This document shows positions 12,136-14,430 of a stretch of 14,430 nucleotides of DNA, piece by piece. The stretch covers positions 1 through 14,430 of the forward strand of contig JABUSD010000151.1 in NCBI GenBank assembly GCA_021442845.1, given 5' to 3'. The first letter of the stretch is position 1; each line of letters starts with the position of its first letter. Below the pieces are notes generated by a model, which worked only from the letters and a program-made list of their open reading frames with translations, made no database searches and was not told where the DNA came from. This DNA is from Holdemanella sp. (GTDB lineage Bacteria; Bacillota_I; Bacilli_A; Erysipelotrichales; Erysipelotrichaceae). The position numbers and the translations under genes are program-made.

Positions 12136-13524
12136 ATGGGTAAATATTTTGGTACAGATGGTTTCCGTGGGGAAGCAAACTGTAACTTAACAGCTGATCA
12201 TGCCTTTAAAGTAGGTCGTTTTTTAGGCTGGTATTATGGAGAATTAAAAAGAAGAGCAGGGGATTCCAATCCTGCCAAAGTAGTCATTGGTAAAGATACA
12301 CGTCGTTCATCTTATATGTTTGAATATAGTCTGATTGCAGGACTAACCGCATCAGGAGCTGATGCTTACATGCTTCATGTTACGACAACACCAAGTGTTG
12401 CTTATATCGCTAGAATTGATGAATTTGATTGTGGAATCATGATTTCGGCATCGCACAACCCTTACTATGACAATGGAATTAAATTGATCAATGGACAAGG
12501 TGAAAAGATGAGTGAAGAAATCATTTCCTATGTAGAACAATATTTAGATGGAAATCTATATATCTTTGATTCTTATTGGAAAGAGATTCCTTATGCGCAT
12601 AAAGATAAGATTGGATGTACCGTTGACTATGTTTCAGGTCGTAACCGTTATATCGGGTATCTGATTTCTTTAGGTATGTATTCATTCAAAGGAAAAAGAG
12701 TGGCTCTTGACTGTGCCAATGGAGCTGCATGGAATATTGCCAAAGCTGTCTTTGATGCCTTAGGGGCTAAGACACTTGTCATCAATGCCGAACCAAACGG
12801 ATTGAATATCAATACAAACTGTGGTTCTACACACATTGAAAATCTTCAGAAATTTGTTGTTGAGAACAAATGTGATGTTGGATTTGCTTATGATGGAGAT
12901 GCTGATCGCTGTTTAGGTGTTGATGAACTTGGAAATGTTGTGACAGGCGACCACATTCTATACGTATATGGTAAATATATGGCAGATCGTGAAAAACTGT
13001 TAACAAATACAGTTGTTACAACGGTTATGTCAAACTTTGGATTGTATAAAGCTTTTGATGAAATCGGAATTGGTTATGCCAAGACGGCTGTTGGAGACAA
13101 ATATGTTTATGAATATATGGTTAAGAATGGATGCCGTATTGGAGGAGAACAGTCAGGTCATATCATCTTTACAAAATATGCATCAACAGGAGATGGTATT
13201 CTAACATCGCTTAAGATGATGGAAGTCATGCTGGCAAAGAAGACAACAATGTCTGAACTATGCAAGCCACTAAAAATCTATCCACAGGTGCTTGTCAACG
13301 TTCGTGTAACCGATAAGAAGGAAGCACAGGAAGATGAAAAGGTACAGGCAGCTGTAAAGGCGGTTGCTGATAAATTAGGTTCAACAGGTCGAATCCTTGT
13401 CCGTGAATCTGGTACAGAACCAGTTGTTCGTGTCATGGTGGAAGCTGAAACAGAAGATTTGTGTAAAGAATATACAAATGAAGTCGTTCAGGTAATCCAT
13501 GAACAGGGATATGCGGTAGAATAG
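12136..13524 (+). CDS. glmM: Phosphoglucosamine mutase
   Basis: GlmM converts glucosamine-6-phosphate to glucosamine-1-phosphate for UDP-GlcNAc and peptidoglycan synthesis. The 462-aa protein opens MGKYFGTDGFRGEAN and has all four signatures: GIMISASHNP with phospho-acceptor Ser106, the Mg-binding DGDADRCLGVD, GGEQSGHIIF for sugar binding, and RESGTEPVVRVMVEA for phosphate binding. ATG 12136 is chosen over the in-frame ATG 12109 for two reasons: GGAGG (12122-12126) precedes it by 9 bases, and MGKYFGTDG is the normal family N-terminus. The earlier ATG would also lie at the very 5' end of the predicted transcript. The acetyltransferase gene follows 9 bases after the stop, with its Shine-Dalgarno overlapping the TAG. 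Confidence 0.96.
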   Translation: MGKYFGTDGFRGEANCNLTADHAFKVGRFLGWYYGELKRRAGDSNPAKVVIGKDTRRSSYMFEYSLIAGLTASGADAYMLHVTTTPSVAYIARIDEFDCGIMISASHNPYYDNGIKLINGQGEKMSEEIISYVEQYLDGNLYIFDSYWKEIPYAHKDKIGCTVDYVSGRNRYIGYLISLGMYSFKGKRVALDCANGAAWNIAKAVFDALGAKTLVINAEPNGLNINTNCGSTHIENLQKFVVENKCDVGFAYDGDADRCLGVDELGNVVTGDHILYVYGKYMADREKLLTNTVVTTVMSNFGLYKAFDEIGIGYAKTAVGDKYVYEYMVKNGCRIGGEQSGHIIFTKYASTGDGILTSLKMMEVMLAKKTTMSELCKPLKIYPQVLVNVRVTDKKEAQEDEKVQAAVKAVADKLGSTGRILVRESGTEPVVRVMVEAETEDLCKEYTNEVVQVIHEQGYAVE

Positions 13525-13533
13525 GAGAAGGCT

Positions 13534-14187
13534 ATGTTAACAATTCAGGACATGTATGATTTAGAACATACAATCGCAAAAGACTATTTGTTGCAGTTTA
13601 CCTACCCTTGGCAAGCTTTAAAGGGAATCAAGGATTTCATCCTTGCCATTGGGCCATCACTAGAAGGCTATAAGGAAGTCAGTGAAAATGTATGGGTACA
13701 TGAAAGTGCTATTGTTGCACCGACTGCATTCTTAGGATCTCCTTGTATCATTGGACCTAAAACAGAAGTAAGACATTGTGCCTTTGTTCGTGGAAGTGCG
13801 CTTGTTGGGGCAAATTGTGTTGTTGGAAACAGTGTTGAATTAAAGAATGTCATCTTATTTGATAATGTACAGACACCTCACTACAACTATGTTGGAGACA
13901 GCATTCTTGGATATAAATCACATATGGGTGCTGGAAGCATTACATCAAATGTAAAAAGCGATAAGACATTAGTTGTGGTAAAATCAAAGGATGAAAAGAT
14001 TGAGACAGGACTAAAGAAGATGGGTGCTATGTTAGGTGACTTTGTAGAAGTTGGATGCAACAGTGTATTGAATCCAGGTACAATGATTGGAAGACATTCG
14101 AACATCTATCCTACATCCTGTGTACGTGGAGTCATCCCTGAAAACTCTATCTTTAAAAAAGATGGAACCATTGTTACAAAATACTAA
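13534..14187 (+). CDS. Left-handed beta-helix acetyltransferase resembling the GlmU C-terminal domain
   Basis: 217 aa. Hexapeptide repeats (VAPTAFLGSPCIIGP, then VGANCVVGNSVELKNVI, then VEVGCNSVLNPGTMIG) indicate a left-handed beta-helix transferase. The segment TPHYNYVGDSILG and the following MGAGSITSN match the GlmU acetyltransferase site pattern (HLSYIGDxxxG, then GAGTITCN), with His116 as the presumed catalytic base. The N-terminal 50 residues are helical and there is no nucleotidyltransferase domain, so this is about half of a bifunctional GlmU. Its position directly after glmM suggests it acetylates glucosamine-1-phosphate or a related sugar phosphate; the substrate is inferred. Automatic annotation often names such proteins UDP-GlcNAc pyrophosphorylase, which the missing domain does not support. 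GGAG (13525-13528) precedes ATG 13534. Confidence 0.82.
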   Translation: MLTIQDMYDLEHTIAKDYLLQFTYPWQALKGIKDFILAIGPSLEGYKEVSENVWVHESAIVAPTAFLGSPCIIGPKTEVRHCAFVRGSALVGANCVVGNSVELKNVILFDNVQTPHYNYVGDSILGYKSHMGAGSITSNVKSDKTLVVVKSKDEKIETGLKKMGAMLGDFVEVGCNSVLNPGTMIGRHSNIYPTSCVRGVIPENSIFKKDGTIVTKY

Positions 14188-14209
14188 GACAGAGAAATCT
14201 GTCTTTTTT
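14187..14209 (+). terminator. Intrinsic terminator of the glmM operon
   Basis: AGACAGA (14187-14193) and TCTGTCT (14198-14204) pair around a GAAA tetraloop, with T to 14209. The first base of the stem is the last base of the stop codon. Confidence 0.9.
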
Positions 14210-14218
14210 AATATCTAT

Positions 14219-14259
14219 AAAACGAGTATATTGACATAAATAATGAATATACGCGTTTT
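14219..14259. repeat. 14-base inverted repeat with 13-base spacer
   Basis: AAAACGAGTATATT (14219-14232) and AATATACGCGTTTT (14246-14259) are complementary at 13 of 14 positions. The spacer begins with the last bases of a TTGACA hexamer (14231-14236). It could be an operator overlapping a promoter for the gene to the right, or an AT-rich cruciform. No -10 lies at the right distance from the TTGACA: TAGAAT at 14259-14264 is 22 bases away. Confidence 0.5.
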
Positions 14260-14298
14260 AGAATAGTATTATAGATTTAAATGGTTTGTTTACAGTCG

Positions 14299-14327
14299 TT
14301 GCTATTGGCTAAGTAGTAAGTTATATA
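14299..14327 (+). promoter_or_regulatory. Possible promoter for a gene beyond the right edge
   Basis: TTGCTA (14299-14304) and TATATA (14322-14327) are spaced 17 bases apart in very AT-rich DNA, where such matches arise easily. No start codon with a Shine-Dalgarno is visible before the window ends, so the stretch 14260-14430 holds no gene that I can support. Confidence 0.3.
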
Positions 14328-14430
14328 TCTATAAATTAAATATAGTTTATCTTATATGCCATGTGAAAAATGATAGTGCAACAAATTTTGTGTAAATTCT
14401 AATTCTCGTAAATTGATTACTGTATTTATT

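Noticed and set aside
14231..14264. Promoter TTGACA with TAGAAT
   Set aside because: The spacer would be 22 bases, too long for a sigma-A promoter.
1..14430. CRISPR array, tRNA, rRNA, insertion sequence or toxin-antitoxin pair
   Set aside because: No regularly spaced direct repeats, cloverleaf sequences, transposase motifs or paired small ORFs of that type were found on either strand. The ankyrin DNA repeats are coding.

Overview
The window looks like chromosomal DNA of an anaerobic, low-GC Firmicute. The closest fit I can suggest is an Erysipelotrichia-type gut bacterium, inferred from AT-rich codon use, strong AGGAGG ribosome binding sites, U-tailed terminators, a GlmM beginning GTDGFRGEAN, an oxygen-sensitive glycyl radical enzyme and a MEP-pathway DXS. 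The lineage is not proven by anything seen here. Every complete gene lies on the + strand; only a gene fragment at the left edge is on the - strand.

Left edge (1-374): a GC-rich minus-strand fragment (65 of bases 1-120 are G/C, about 54%, by my count) encodes the start of what resembles a sigma-70/ECF-type factor. Its composition is unlike the rest of the window, so a foreign segment or an assembly join probably ends within about 150-300.

Region 375-3808: a two-gene unit. The first protein fuses a Cro/CI-type helix-turn-helix to a DeoC-like class I aldolase. The second is a glycyl radical enzyme resembling the E. coli YbiW/PflD branch. The pairing suggests that a radical reaction on a sugar-like compound feeds an aldolase in the same operon, with a built-in DNA-binding domain for control. 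No activating radical SAM enzyme is present.

Region 3876-6868: a promoter, a 23-codon leader ORF whose stop codon lies in the loop of a U-tailed terminator hairpin, an ankyrin-repeat protein, and an EF-G-2-type elongation factor paralogue in which the catalytic His of the DTPGH motif is Tyr. This reads as a translation-sensing attenuator controlling a ribosome-acting factor plus a binding partner. It is the best candidate in the window for an undescribed system.

Region 6878-12081: a small membrane-anchored protein of unknown function; a divergent DXS (substrate-phosphate Arg replaced by His); a FeoB-associated-type Cys-rich mini-protein with no FeoB nearby; an M29 aminopeptidase; and a protein joining a long acidic disordered segment to a DUF2812-like domain and two membrane helices.

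Region 12095-14430: glmM and a GlmU-C-like left-handed beta-helix acetyltransferase in one short operon, which could supply GlcNAc-1-phosphate for the cell wall. It ends at a strong terminator. The last 220 bases are AT-rich, without a gene, and contain an inverted repeat and a possible promoter for the next gene.
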